A DNA stretch of 63,223 nucleotides, from positions 1-63,223 of the forward strand of contig CAMKRZ010000017.1 of the NCBI GenBank assembly GCA_946415315.1, given 5' to 3'. Each line of letters begins with the position of its first letter. The stretch's first letter is position 1. Below, piece after piece: positions 17,953 through 25,711 of this stretch. The notes beneath the pieces are model-generated. The model saw nothing but the letters and a program-made list of their open reading frames with translations, had not been told where the DNA came from and did not search any database. Origin of the DNA: an uncultured Lachnoclostridium sp. GTDB lineage: Bacteria > Bacillota > Clostridia > Lachnospirales > Lachnospiraceae. The translations under genes were made by a program, and so were the position numbers.

Positions 17953-18115
17953 GGATCGGATTTACGAGGAGATCGCTTTCATCGGTTACTATATGCACTG
18001 GCCGCATGATGAGATAGCTGCGCTCAGCCACAGGGAACGTCAGCGCTGGTGCCGGGAAATCTCCAAGATCAACAGCAAACTGAACGATGAGCCCGACAAC
18101 GCATTCAGGATTTAG
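17921..18115 (+). CDS. DUF6760-like protein, expressed as a -1 frame extension
   Basis: From 17942 this frame reads AYPADRIYEEIAFIGYYMHW and then ERQRWCREISKIN, ending at the TAG 18113-18115. It resembles the small DUF6760 family found beside tube genes of injection systems (YPADR-YEE and RRW-x-EI are remembered signatures). No normal start codon precedes the conserved part; the first ATG (17993) would cut it off. Slippage at 17915-17921 would instead join it to the previous gene, giving about 181 residues (117 plus 64). A start at the ATA that overlaps the upstream stop (17936) is the main alternative. The coordinates give the part read after the slip. Confidence 0.6.
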   Translation, partial: SGSRSIAAYPADRIYEEIAFIGYYMHWPHDEIAALSHRERQRWCREISKINSKLNDEPDNAFRI

Positions 18116-18197
18116 GCGAATGAAAGACTGACAGCGCGTTTCGGGGTCTTTATCGATGTGTGTCCGACCGTGCGGTCAGATTATGAGGTATAGGAAA

Positions 18198-18635
18198 ATG
18201 GCAGATGCTAGTGATTTGATCCCCAGTTATTCATTTGAGGTGACTCTTGACGGTATTTCCTTCAGCTTTACGAAAGTGACGAACCTGTCAGGTTCGGTCG
18301 AGATCGAAACGATCGTGGACGGTGGCTCGAACAACTCGCCGGTGATCCTGCGTAAGCCGAAGCGAAGCCCCGATATGCTTGTTCTCGAGAAGGGCGTGCA
18401 GACGACGGTCAAGGATATGGCGATGGCGATGTTCACCGAGGGCAGCAAGATTGCCGCGATCAACATCAACGTGATCCGCAACGGCAAGACGGTGCGGATG
18501 TTCTTCATCACCGGAGGCGTTGTGGTGCGCCGCGAATTTTCCCCGCTCGACTCGCTCGAGAGTGCTATGCTGATGGTTTCCCTGCAGATTGCACACACGG
18601 GGATTACGGAGGTGCCGCTGCCGGTCGGCATTTAG
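18198..18635 (+). CDS. tail tube protein 2 (T4 gp19-like)
   Basis: 145 residues from the ATG at 18198, with GAGGTATAGGA upstream. The fold signature is clear: YSFEVTLDGISFSFTKVTNLSG at the start, then a long pair of beta-strands (VRMFFITGGVVVRREFSPLDS) and a final strand (MVSLQIAHTGITEVPL). This is the T4 gp19/Hcp-like inner tube fold. Injection systems commonly code two to three tube paralogues; this one probably forms the ring between the baseplate hub and the main tube, because it lies with the baseplate genes while tube 1 lies with the sheath at 59663. Confidence 0.82.
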   Translation: MADASDLIPSYSFEVTLDGISFSFTKVTNLSGSVEIETIVDGGSNNSPVILRKPKRSPDMLVLEKGVQTTVKDMAMAMFTEGSKIAAININVIRNGKTVRMFFITGGVVVRREFSPLDSLESAMLMVSLQIAHTGITEVPLPVGI

Positions 18636-18751
18636 TGTTTCCGGCAAGTTTTTGGTTAGCGCGTAATGGAAATCGAAAGTCCGCAAGGAGGTGTCGGTTG
18701 TAGGGGGAACGGATCGCGTTCCCGCAGGAAGAGGAAAGAGAACTGTCAGGC

Positions 18752-21700
18752 GTGGCAGTGATGAGAGGGCCGTTGGGGCTTCTCTTTGGAATGTCCGGTT
18801 GTCGGAGCGGCCGGATAGGGAGACTGAGGTTGAGGACTGTCTCCCGGAAAATGGGGTTGTTGAAAATGCAAATTGCCGGTGGCAAAAGTATAACTGTAAA
18901 CTCGCCGATGAGAAGACTGTTTCTCACGGCGAGTTTTGTTGCTCTTAAGCAGGCTGTGCAGTTTGCCGAGCAGATCATCGAAAAATACGACAAGCCTGAG
19001 GAGAGCACGCAGTTCGGGGAGCCGTTGGTGTTTCTGAAAAACCTTAACAGCGAACTGGAGCGCGCGGGAGCCGTGCGAAACGAATATCTGTTGACAGTAC
19101 GGCTTATGATTGCCCGGCAGCTGTCACTTTCCGGCCGTTTCGGTAGACAGAACAAAGAATATTCTACAACAGTAGAACGCTTTATTGACAGTATGTCCGC
19201 AAATCTGCGCAGTTATGATCCGGTTGCGTGGGGGAGACTTTGCGAGCTACGCAAAGTTATCGAACAGGAAGAGCATTTTGCCGAGGCCGTCTCTGCGGAG
19301 ACTGTCAGAACCGGCGTTGATGAGGCGAAGCTTCTCAAGGTTGAGGCTGCTTCGCTGATCCGCGCGATCAACGAGCGCGCGGACGAAAATTCCGGGCGGG
19401 AGATCCAGGCATCCGACTTGTTCGGACCTTTCTCCGGCGGAGAGCTTTTGTTCCGCACGAGGGATTTTGACGGTGCGCGGGACAGAGTTGCGAACGAAAG
19501 AACCGATGAATTTTCCGAAAAATCCGAAAAAAATGTTTCCGGCACTAAGGAATTTGACCGTGTCGGCGCGACAGATAGATATGATAGGACAATCGTGCCC
19601 GTGGGCGATGCGCGTACGGGCGGGGAAACCGTACCGGTTGTCAGTGATAACCCGGCGGTGGCGCATGAAGAAGGCAACATAGGCGGCAGGGAAAATGCCG
19701 GTCGCGGTGACGCGATCCGCGTGTCTTCGGAGGAATACGGCTACGACAGCGAGAGGTTGATTCTCAGAAACAATGAGGATGCTGATAATGACGAGCAGTC
19801 AGTTCAGGCAGCAACGGCAGAGACTGCTTTGCGAGGCGCGGAGAACTACCCGATAAAGCCTGAGAGCGTGTCGCGCACCGGTGAAAGTGTAATTGGGCAG
19901 AATGAGAAAGAATCACATTCGAATAACGCTGTTGAGGGAAAGGCAGAGTCCTTCGGGGACAGAAATGGCACATTTTCCGACGATGTGATCTCCCGAACGG
20001 AGAACCGACATACTGTTTCCCCGGAGGTCGGCGATGACAAAGGCGAGAGAGCTCAGGATGATATGCAAGTGAGCATGATTACCGTATCTCCGGGTGATTA
20101 TGGTTATGAGCCTTCGAGCCTGGTATTCAAAGACGATTCTGCTGCCGACTCCGAAGACGCACGTTCCGGAGCCGGTACGCAGCAGACCGGAACAGCATTT
20201 CAGCCGGCAGGGGTATCACGGCAGAGTGGAGCGCCGCAATCAGGTGTCGTATCGCAGCAGAGCCAAGTGGTACCGCAGCAGAGCCGATCGGAATCACAGC
20301 TGACAGGCGTATCGCAGCAGAGCGGAACGGAATCTCAGTCGACAGGTGTATTGCGGCAGAGCGGAACGGCATCGCAGCAGAGCAAAACGGCATCGCAGCA
20401 GAGCGGAACGGAATCACAGCCGACAGGCGTATCGCAGCAGAGCGGAACGGAATCACAGCCGACAGGCCTATCGCAGCAGAGCGGAGCGGCATCACAGACC
20501 GGGAACGCAGCAGATGGTCTTCTCGGAGAGGCACCGTCCTCAGGGGCTGTCCCCGGCGGCAACCGTGACATGGAAACTACGGATCCGGCGGGAGAGATTA
20601 CGACCGCTTCGGCACACGCGGTTGTCGCGGAACCGATCGAGATTTCCTCGAGGGATTACCGCTACGACAATGAGAGCCTGGTTCTCCGGGAGGAGAATAC
20701 GGCAGATCCGGCCGGCGGGCATTCCGATGGGATATCGCAGCAGACGGAAACACTCACAGATAACAGAGAAAACGGCAGTTTTTCCGTGCGCAGTCTTGCA
20801 ACGCCAGATGCAGAAAGCAGCGAGACAGTCTCCGGCACATACGATACATCCGCTGACCACGCAGACAATGGGAAGGATAACCGGGAGAGTGCGGCTGCTT
20901 CTGACGACAGCAGGCAGGCTGCAGCCGATGAGACGGTCGGCAGCGCGACCGGCGATGCGATCATGGTTTCCCCGAAGGATTACCGCTATGATCCCTCGAG
21001 CCTGGTGTTCAGGGAGGAGAGCGCGACCGGAAACGGAGAAGCGCAGCAGGGGAGCGTGTCGCAACAGGTGAGTCGTACATCGGTGTCCGGTGACGCGGGC
21101 GATGTACTCCGGAGAGACACCGCGTCCACTGTCAACATCCCCGCCGTGCGGCAGTCCGTCGCACCGGTACAGATCGAGGAGACCGACATTCGGTCTGCTC
21201 ACCGGGCAACCTCCCGAGGGAGCGAAGCGACGATATCCGATGCTGCGCGCGGTAACGCTCAGGTGGAGAACGGGGAACGAGATACCCACAAGTCAGAGGG
21301 GGCCGGCGTTGCTCACAGAGAAGACGGACGCATGCAACCTTCCGTGGGTACGCAACTAACTGTTACGACTACACATGCAGATGCCGACGATCAGACCGGA
21401 GCGGAGGAGACGCCCCGGGACAATATCCTGATCGGAGATGCGATCCGCGTTTCGGATAGGGATTATCGTTACGATATAGAGACGTTTGTCCACAAGGAAA
21501 ATGCGGCTGATCACGATCCCGCGCAGGGAGAGGAACCGACAATAAACACTGCTCACGACAGCGTGCATGTGGCGCGCACCGGGGACGGGGTCACGATCTC
21601 TCAGGGCAGTGACAGTGTCAGGCTTTCCGTGAATGGGGATGCGCTGACCGTAACGCACGGAAGCGAGAGCGTCCGGGTGCCGATCACAGGGTCCGGGCAC

Positions 21701-22522
21701 GTTTCCGGGACCGGCAGCGGAGTGACAGCCGACGCCACGTCAACGGGCAACAACACTTCTGCAGGAAGCGGGACGGCAGGAGGCGATACAGCGCCGGAAA
21801 ATGCATTTTCCGAAGCCAGTGCCGCAGATGCAGGACAGGGCATCACGGGGGTTGTCGCATCCGCAAACGCAGGTTACCGCGTGGCTGACCTCATCTACCG
21901 AAACAGCAGTACGGCTTCCGCTGACGAGTCGATCAATCCGATCGGACTCAACAGTTACCTCACCGAAGGCGCGAGATATTTTGCGGGGCTGATCAATAAA
22001 AGGTCCTTGTCCGCATTGAGAGCTCCGGCGCAGATGACGACGCTCGGAGGAAGTCCTGTGGCTGCCCGGGCGGAAGCGACGCCCGGGAGCGGCGATGCGG
22101 GCAGCGGCGGCGAATACCGTGATACGGCACCGCTTTCCTACCGGACGCCACCGCATACTGCGGAGCCGGTACCGCCGCAGCAGAGCACGGTAAATCACCG
22201 CGCAGGCGCGCCGTCAACCGACACGCTCGTTCGGCAGTTCGGCAACCTGATCGATGGTGCCGATCCCACGGGACTCACTGCCGATTTCGGTAGCACGCCG
22301 ATCCAGAGATCGGACACGGTGATCCGTGAGCTTGTCACTGCGGTGAAAAACGCAGCGGAGCAATCCGCAGTGAACAGTAAAATGATTGAGGAAATACGAA
22401 AGAAACAGACGGAGATGGAAACCGGAACGCTGAAGACGAGCGACATGAGGGTGATCTCGGACGAAGTCATCACGAGGCTTCGCTCGGAGCTTCGGTTCGA
22501 CCGGTCAAGATATTCCGGTTAA
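18752..22522 (+). CDS. large disordered repeat-motif protein of the injection system
   Basis: 1256 residues from the GTG at 18752. The start is uncertain: ATGs at 18761, 18851 and 18866 are in frame, none with a strong ribosome binding site. Residues about 55-240 are helical, the rest mostly disordered. Six copies of a motif like (I/V)S-xx-DYxYD-xxSLVxRE recur near residues 322, 443, 630, 737, 897 and 1034, separated by Ser/Gln/Thr-rich spacers with degenerate 13-residue QQSGTESQPTGVS repeats (DNA about 20200-20500). The C-terminus ends in a coiled-coil and IRELVTAVK...VITRLRSELRF. It sits between tube 2 and the LysM adaptor. Size and place would suit a tape measure, but the disorder and repeated motifs fit a multivalent scaffold better. 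Not recognised. Confidence 0.7.
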   Translation: MAVMRGPLGLLFGMSGCRSGRIGRLRLRTVSRKMGLLKMQIAGGKSITVNSPMRRLFLTASFVALKQAVQFAEQIIEKYDKPEESTQFGEPLVFLKNLNSELERAGAVRNEYLLTVRLMIARQLSLSGRFGRQNKEYSTTVERFIDSMSANLRSYDPVAWGRLCELRKVIEQEEHFAEAVSAETVRTGVDEAKLLKVEAASLIRAINERADENSGREIQASDLFGPFSGGELLFRTRDFDGARDRVANERTDEFSEKSEKNVSGTKEFDRVGATDRYDRTIVPVGDARTGGETVPVVSDNPAVAHEEGNIGGRENAGRGDAIRVSSEEYGYDSERLILRNNEDADNDEQSVQAATAETALRGAENYPIKPESVSRTGESVIGQNEKESHSNNAVEGKAESFGDRNGTFSDDVISRTENRHTVSPEVGDDKGERAQDDMQVSMITVSPGDYGYEPSSLVFKDDSAADSEDARSGAGTQQTGTAFQPAGVSRQSGAPQSGVVSQQSQVVPQQSRSESQLTGVSQQSGTESQSTGVLRQSGTASQQSKTASQQSGTESQPTGVSQQSGTESQPTGLSQQSGAASQTGNAADGLLGEAPSSGAVPGGNRDMETTDPAGEITTASAHAVVAEPIEISSRDYRYDNESLVLREENTADPAGGHSDGISQQTETLTDNRENGSFSVRSLATPDAESSETVSGTYDTSADHADNGKDNRESAAASDDSRQAAADETVGSATGDAIMVSPKDYRYDPSSLVFREESATGNGEAQQGSVSQQVSRTSVSGDAGDVLRRDTASTVNIPAVRQSVAPVQIEETDIRSAHRATSRGSEATISDAARGNAQVENGERDTHKSEGAGVAHREDGRMQPSVGTQLTVTTTHADADDQTGAEETPRDNILIGDAIRVSDRDYRYDIETFVHKENAADHDPAQGEEPTINTAHDSVHVARTGDGVTISQGSDSVRLSVNGDALTVTHGSESVRVPITGSGHVSGTGSGVTADATSTGNNTSAGSGTAGGDTAPENAFSEASAADAGQGITGVVASANAGYRVADLIYRNSSTASADESINPIGLNSYLTEGARYFAGLINKRSLSALRAPAQMTTLGGSPVAARAEATPGSGDAGSGGEYRDTAPLSYRTPPHTAEPVPPQQSTVNHRAGAPSTDTLVRQFGNLIDGADPTGLTADFGSTPIQRSDTVIRELVTAVKNAAEQSAVNSKMIEEIRKKQTEMETGTLKTSDMRVISDEVITRLRSELRFDRSRYSG

Positions 22523-22540
22523 AACGACAGGAGAAACCGT

Positions 22541-23275
22541 ATGGGCATTACCTCATCCATTGCCGAAGCCGCGCTCGGCGCAGCGGCAAAACTGGCAGGC
22601 AGCAAGGCAGTCATCGGAATTGTGGTCGAAGATGAAGTGACCGAGAAGCTTCAGGTGCAGTTCAACCCCTCGGAGTACCGCATCACGAACAGTGCATCCT
22701 ACTCCCAGACCGAGAGACGAAAGGAAGACGAACCGGTCGTGAATTACAACGGCGCTCAGTTTTCCAAACTTTCCGTGAAACTCTACTTCAACAGTGACGA
22801 TTTCTTCTCCGCGGCAGGTGCAATCAACAGTGTCGCCAGCATGGTCAGCGGGGAGGAGGACAAGGGAGTCACCGGATATATCGATTGGCTCACCTCGCTT
22901 ACGAAGATTGAGGGCCAGGAGCATCAGCCACCGAAGTGTATCTTTGCCTGGGGCGCCGTGCAGTTCCTGGGATTTGCCGAGAGTGTGGCGGTCACTTATA
23001 CGATGTTTGACAAGAGTGGCATACCGACCAGAGCGGTCGTCGATCTCACCATGCAGGGTACCAACATCGCGGCAGGTGAGCGCAAGAGTCCGCAGGAGTC
23101 GCCGGACCGCACCAAGGCACGCACGCTGACCGAGGATACGAACATCTGGAGCATCGCGCGAAAGGAGTACGGAAGTTCCCGTGAATGGCGGCGGATCGCC
23201 GATGCCAACAATATCATGAACCCTCTTGATATCCCGGTAGGAAAGGTGCTGCGGGTGCCTTCCATCAACGATTAG
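22541..23275 (+). CDS. LysM-domain tube/baseplate adaptor (Afp7-like)
   Basis: 244 residues. The N-terminal domain (VTEKLQVQFNPSEYRI, then FSKLSVKLYFNS) is the CIS tube-initiator type, and a C-terminal LysM-like unit (residues about 193-244, TNIWSIARKEYG...NNIMNPLDIPVGKVLRVP) follows. In Afp and PVC this protein joins the tube to the hub. GACAGGAGAAACC precedes the ATG. It starts a tight baseplate run with 12-base to 50-base gaps. Confidence 0.85.
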   Translation: MGITSSIAEAALGAAAKLAGSKAVIGIVVEDEVTEKLQVQFNPSEYRITNSASYSQTERRKEDEPVVNYNGAQFSKLSVKLYFNSDDFFSAAGAINSVASMVSGEEDKGVTGYIDWLTSLTKIEGQEHQPPKCIFAWGAVQFLGFAESVAVTYTMFDKSGIPTRAVVDLTMQGTNIAAGERKSPQESPDRTKARTLTEDTNIWSIARKEYGSSREWRRIADANNIMNPLDIPVGKVLRVPSIND

Positions 23276-23287
23276 GAGTGATCCGTT

Positions 23288-24367
23288 ATGGCTGATTTAA
23301 TGCAGGATACAACCGACACCGCCGATCTGGAAAACAAATACGGAAACTTTATGGTGCCTGCCATGAAGATCAAGTCGTCGGGCACGGATCTGATCGCCGC
23401 GAACGATCTCACGGTCACCGAGATGGATGTGACACTCTCGCTGGAGCGGTCGGGCATGGTGATCATCAAGATCGCGGATGCCTACGATGTGAAGAACCAC
23501 GAGTTCACTTCGAAGATCAAGGATGCCTTCAAACTCGGGACGATCCTCACCGTGGAGCTCGGTTACCTCTCCGAGACAACCGAGGTGTTCAAAGGGTACG
23601 TTGCAGGGCTCGGCGCGGAGATCCGCGACATGCCGCTGCTCGTTGTAAAACTGATGGATGTCCGCAAACTGATGATGTCGAGCGGTGTAAAACGTCTGCT
23701 CTACGAGGAGAAAAACTACTCCGACATTTTCAAAAAGATCATGGGCAACTACTCGAAACTCTGCTCGGTCGAGTGTGATGCGACCTCGGATGAACTGACC
23801 TCGCCGGTCTCGCAGAGTACGAACGATTTTGATTTCGTGAACCAGGAACTGATCGCGAAGGGCAAGTCCGACAGGGAGTTTTTTGTGCTGACGGACAAGG
23901 CGTATTTTCGCGAGGTCGGGAAAAATAAAACCCCCATCATGAAGGCGGAACTCGGGCGCGTGCTCCTGAAATTCAGCATGATGGCGGACTACCTTGACAC
24001 GGAGGTCAATGTGATCGGGTACGATCCCGCCAACGCGAAGGCCATCAGCTCAAAGCTGGCGGTGAAAACCTCCGAGAGTTATTCGGCGGTGCTCTCCCCG
24101 ACGCCGTCCCAGTTCTTCATCGATGCCGATGCCGACAGCGAGGCCAAGGCCAAGACGAGAGCCGAGGCAATCGCCAAGCAGATGCAGATGCAGGTCTGTT
24201 TCGCAGAGGGGGAGACGATCGGGCTTCCGGAGCTTGTTCCCGGCCGGTACCTGGAGATCAAGGACGTAGACGCCTACATCGACCGCAAATACTACATCAG
24301 CGAGGTCAGGCACTGTATCAACACCACGCGCTTCGTCACCTATTTTGAGACGAAGGGCTGGCAGTAA
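23288..24367 (+). CDS. gpD-like baseplate hub protein (Afp8 N-terminal type)
   Basis: 359 residues. The pattern (SLERSGMVIIKIADAYDV, FKLGTILTVELGYLSETTEVFKGYV, KLMMSSGVKRLLYEEKNYSDIF, SDREFFVLTDKAYF, and near the end LVPGRYLEIKDVDAYIDRKYYIS) is that of phage late control protein D and the T4 gp27-like part of VgrG. It should form the trimeric hub above the spike. The spike itself is a separate gene next to it, as in many injection systems that split VgrG in two. Confidence 0.85.
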   Translation: MADLMQDTTDTADLENKYGNFMVPAMKIKSSGTDLIAANDLTVTEMDVTLSLERSGMVIIKIADAYDVKNHEFTSKIKDAFKLGTILTVELGYLSETTEVFKGYVAGLGAEIRDMPLLVVKLMDVRKLMMSSGVKRLLYEEKNYSDIFKKIMGNYSKLCSVECDATSDELTSPVSQSTNDFDFVNQELIAKGKSDREFFVLTDKAYFREVGKNKTPIMKAELGRVLLKFSMMADYLDTEVNVIGYDPANAKAISSKLAVKTSESYSAVLSPTPSQFFIDADADSEAKAKTRAEAIAKQMQMQVCFAEGETIGLPELVPGRYLEIKDVDAYIDRKYYISEVRHCINTTRFVTYFETKGWQ

Positions 24368-24413
24368 CGAGTGAGGCGGAGCGATATCATTTTCCGAGGA
24401 AAGGGAACGGCAA

Positions 24414-25184
24414 ATGGGACTTTTTGACAGTATCAGGATCACGCCGGGAATCGGCATTCCCGATGTGATCGGGGGAGTCGTCACGGGGACGGTCAAGGAA
24501 AATTACAACAAGGATTTTCCGGGCAAGATCAAGGTTGAGCTTCTGCTCGGCGAGGAGGGCAAGAACGTGACCGGGTGGATTCCGGTGATGACGCCCTACG
24601 GCGGAAACGAATACGGCAATCTGTTCCTCCCCGAGGTCGATTCGGAGGTGGTTGTCGCGTTCCACATGGGAGACCGCAACAGACCGATCGTGATCGGGTG
24701 CCTGTGGAGCGACAAGAATAAGTTTCCTCCGGAGACGGTGAAGGAGGAAAATCCTGTCAAGACCATCATGACCAAGGCCGGAAGCGTGATCACCTTCGAC
24801 GATACGAAGGATAAGGAACTGATTTCCGTCAAGACGAAGAAGGGCAGTTTCTTTGAGATCAGCGAGGAGAACCAGACGATCTCCCTCTCCGACAAGGACA
24901 AGAAGAACTCGGTGGTCATCAACGCGAAGGACGGCGATGTGACCGTGACGGCGGACAAGACGCTGAATCTGAAGGTCGGCGGCAAAAATGCGGTTGCCAT
25001 CACCGACAAGGAGATTACGCTGAAGACCTCGACAATCTCGGTGAGCGCCGACAAGGATCTCACGCTCAAGGGGCAGAATACCACAGTCGACGGGAATTCC
25101 GTCAAGGTGAGCGGCAAGAGCTCTCTTGAGGTGTCAGCCAGCGGAACAACGCAGGTCAAGGGCTCGATGGTGAAGATAAACTAA
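24414..25184 (+). CDS. central spike protein, gp5/VgrG C-terminal type
   Basis: 256 residues. Residues about 15-105 form the OB-fold of the gp5/gpV family (VVTGTVKENYNKDFPGKIKV, LPEVDSEVVVAFHMGDRNRP, IVIGCLWSDKN). Residues about 120-256 are short valine/threonine/lysine repeats (VTVTADKTLNLKVGG, ITLKTSTISVSADKDLTLKG) typical of the triple-stranded beta-helix needle. No extra effector domain is fused at the C-terminus. It should be capped by the PAAR-like protein at 38601. Confidence 0.88.
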   Translation: MGLFDSIRITPGIGIPDVIGGVVTGTVKENYNKDFPGKIKVELLLGEEGKNVTGWIPVMTPYGGNEYGNLFLPEVDSEVVVAFHMGDRNRPIVIGCLWSDKNKFPPETVKEENPVKTIMTKAGSVITFDDTKDKELISVKTKKGSFFEISEENQTISLSDKDKKNSVVINAKDGDVTVTADKTLNLKVGGKNAVAITDKEITLKTSTISVSADKDLTLKGQNTTVDGNSVKVSGKSSLEVSASGTTQVKGSMVKIN

Positions 25185-25216
25185 GCATACGATACAGTAA
25201 CGCGGAGGCGACATCG

Positions 25217-25651
25217 ATGGCAAACACGGACAACAGGGATTTCTTGGGAACCGGCTTCGGGTTCCCCGTGCGGGTGGATCCGAACACCGGAAAAGTAAAG
25301 ACTTCCTCGAGCGACGAGGATATCCGGGAGTCGATCCGGATCATACTCGGAACGCAGAAGGGGGAGCGGCCGATGTGTCCGGAGTTCGGATGCTTTATCA
25401 ACAGATTTGTGTTCGGAACAACCGATGCCTCCACAATGTCACTGATGAAGCAGGCGGTGGAGAACGCGCTTGTCATGTGGGAGCCGAGGATTCGGGATAT
25501 CAAGGCGACGATCGAGCAGTCCTCCGAGGAGGAGGGATTGCTGCTGATCCGGATTTCCTACACGGTGCGTGCGACAAACAATCCGTATAACCTCGTCTAT
25601 CCGTTCTACATCAGCGAGGGATACAACGAGGCAGCCATGGTGAAGCAATAA
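25217..25651 (+). CDS. baseplate wedge protein gp25/GPW family
   Basis: 144 residues. GTGFGFPVRVDP at the start, EDIRESIRIILGTQKGERPM with the conserved Glu-x-Arg/GTxxGER core, then PEFGC and AVENALVMWEPRI make the gp25 fold, one of the most conserved proteins of contractile tails. GCGGAGGCGACATCG precedes the ATG. It contacts the sheath start in known structures. Confidence 0.9.
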   Translation: MANTDNRDFLGTGFGFPVRVDPNTGKVKTSSSDEDIRESIRIILGTQKGERPMCPEFGCFINRFVFGTTDASTMSLMKQAVENALVMWEPRIRDIKATIEQSSEEEGLLLIRISYTVRATNNPYNLVYPFYISEGYNEAAMVKQ

Positions 25652-25711
25652 AACATGGAGCCGGAATTACGAAGTGTGTTATAACAAGGCGATCGAAAGG
25701 AATTGAAGAAA

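Noticed and set aside
18691-18948. Small plus-strand gene after an AAGGAGG site
   Set aside because: The GTG overlaps the ribosome binding site, the product is featureless, and most of it overlaps the large repeat-motif protein in another frame.
20200-20500. CRISPR array
   Set aside because: The repeats are degenerate, in frame and code for Gln/Ser/Thr spacers within a long gene; there are no unique spacers or cas genes.
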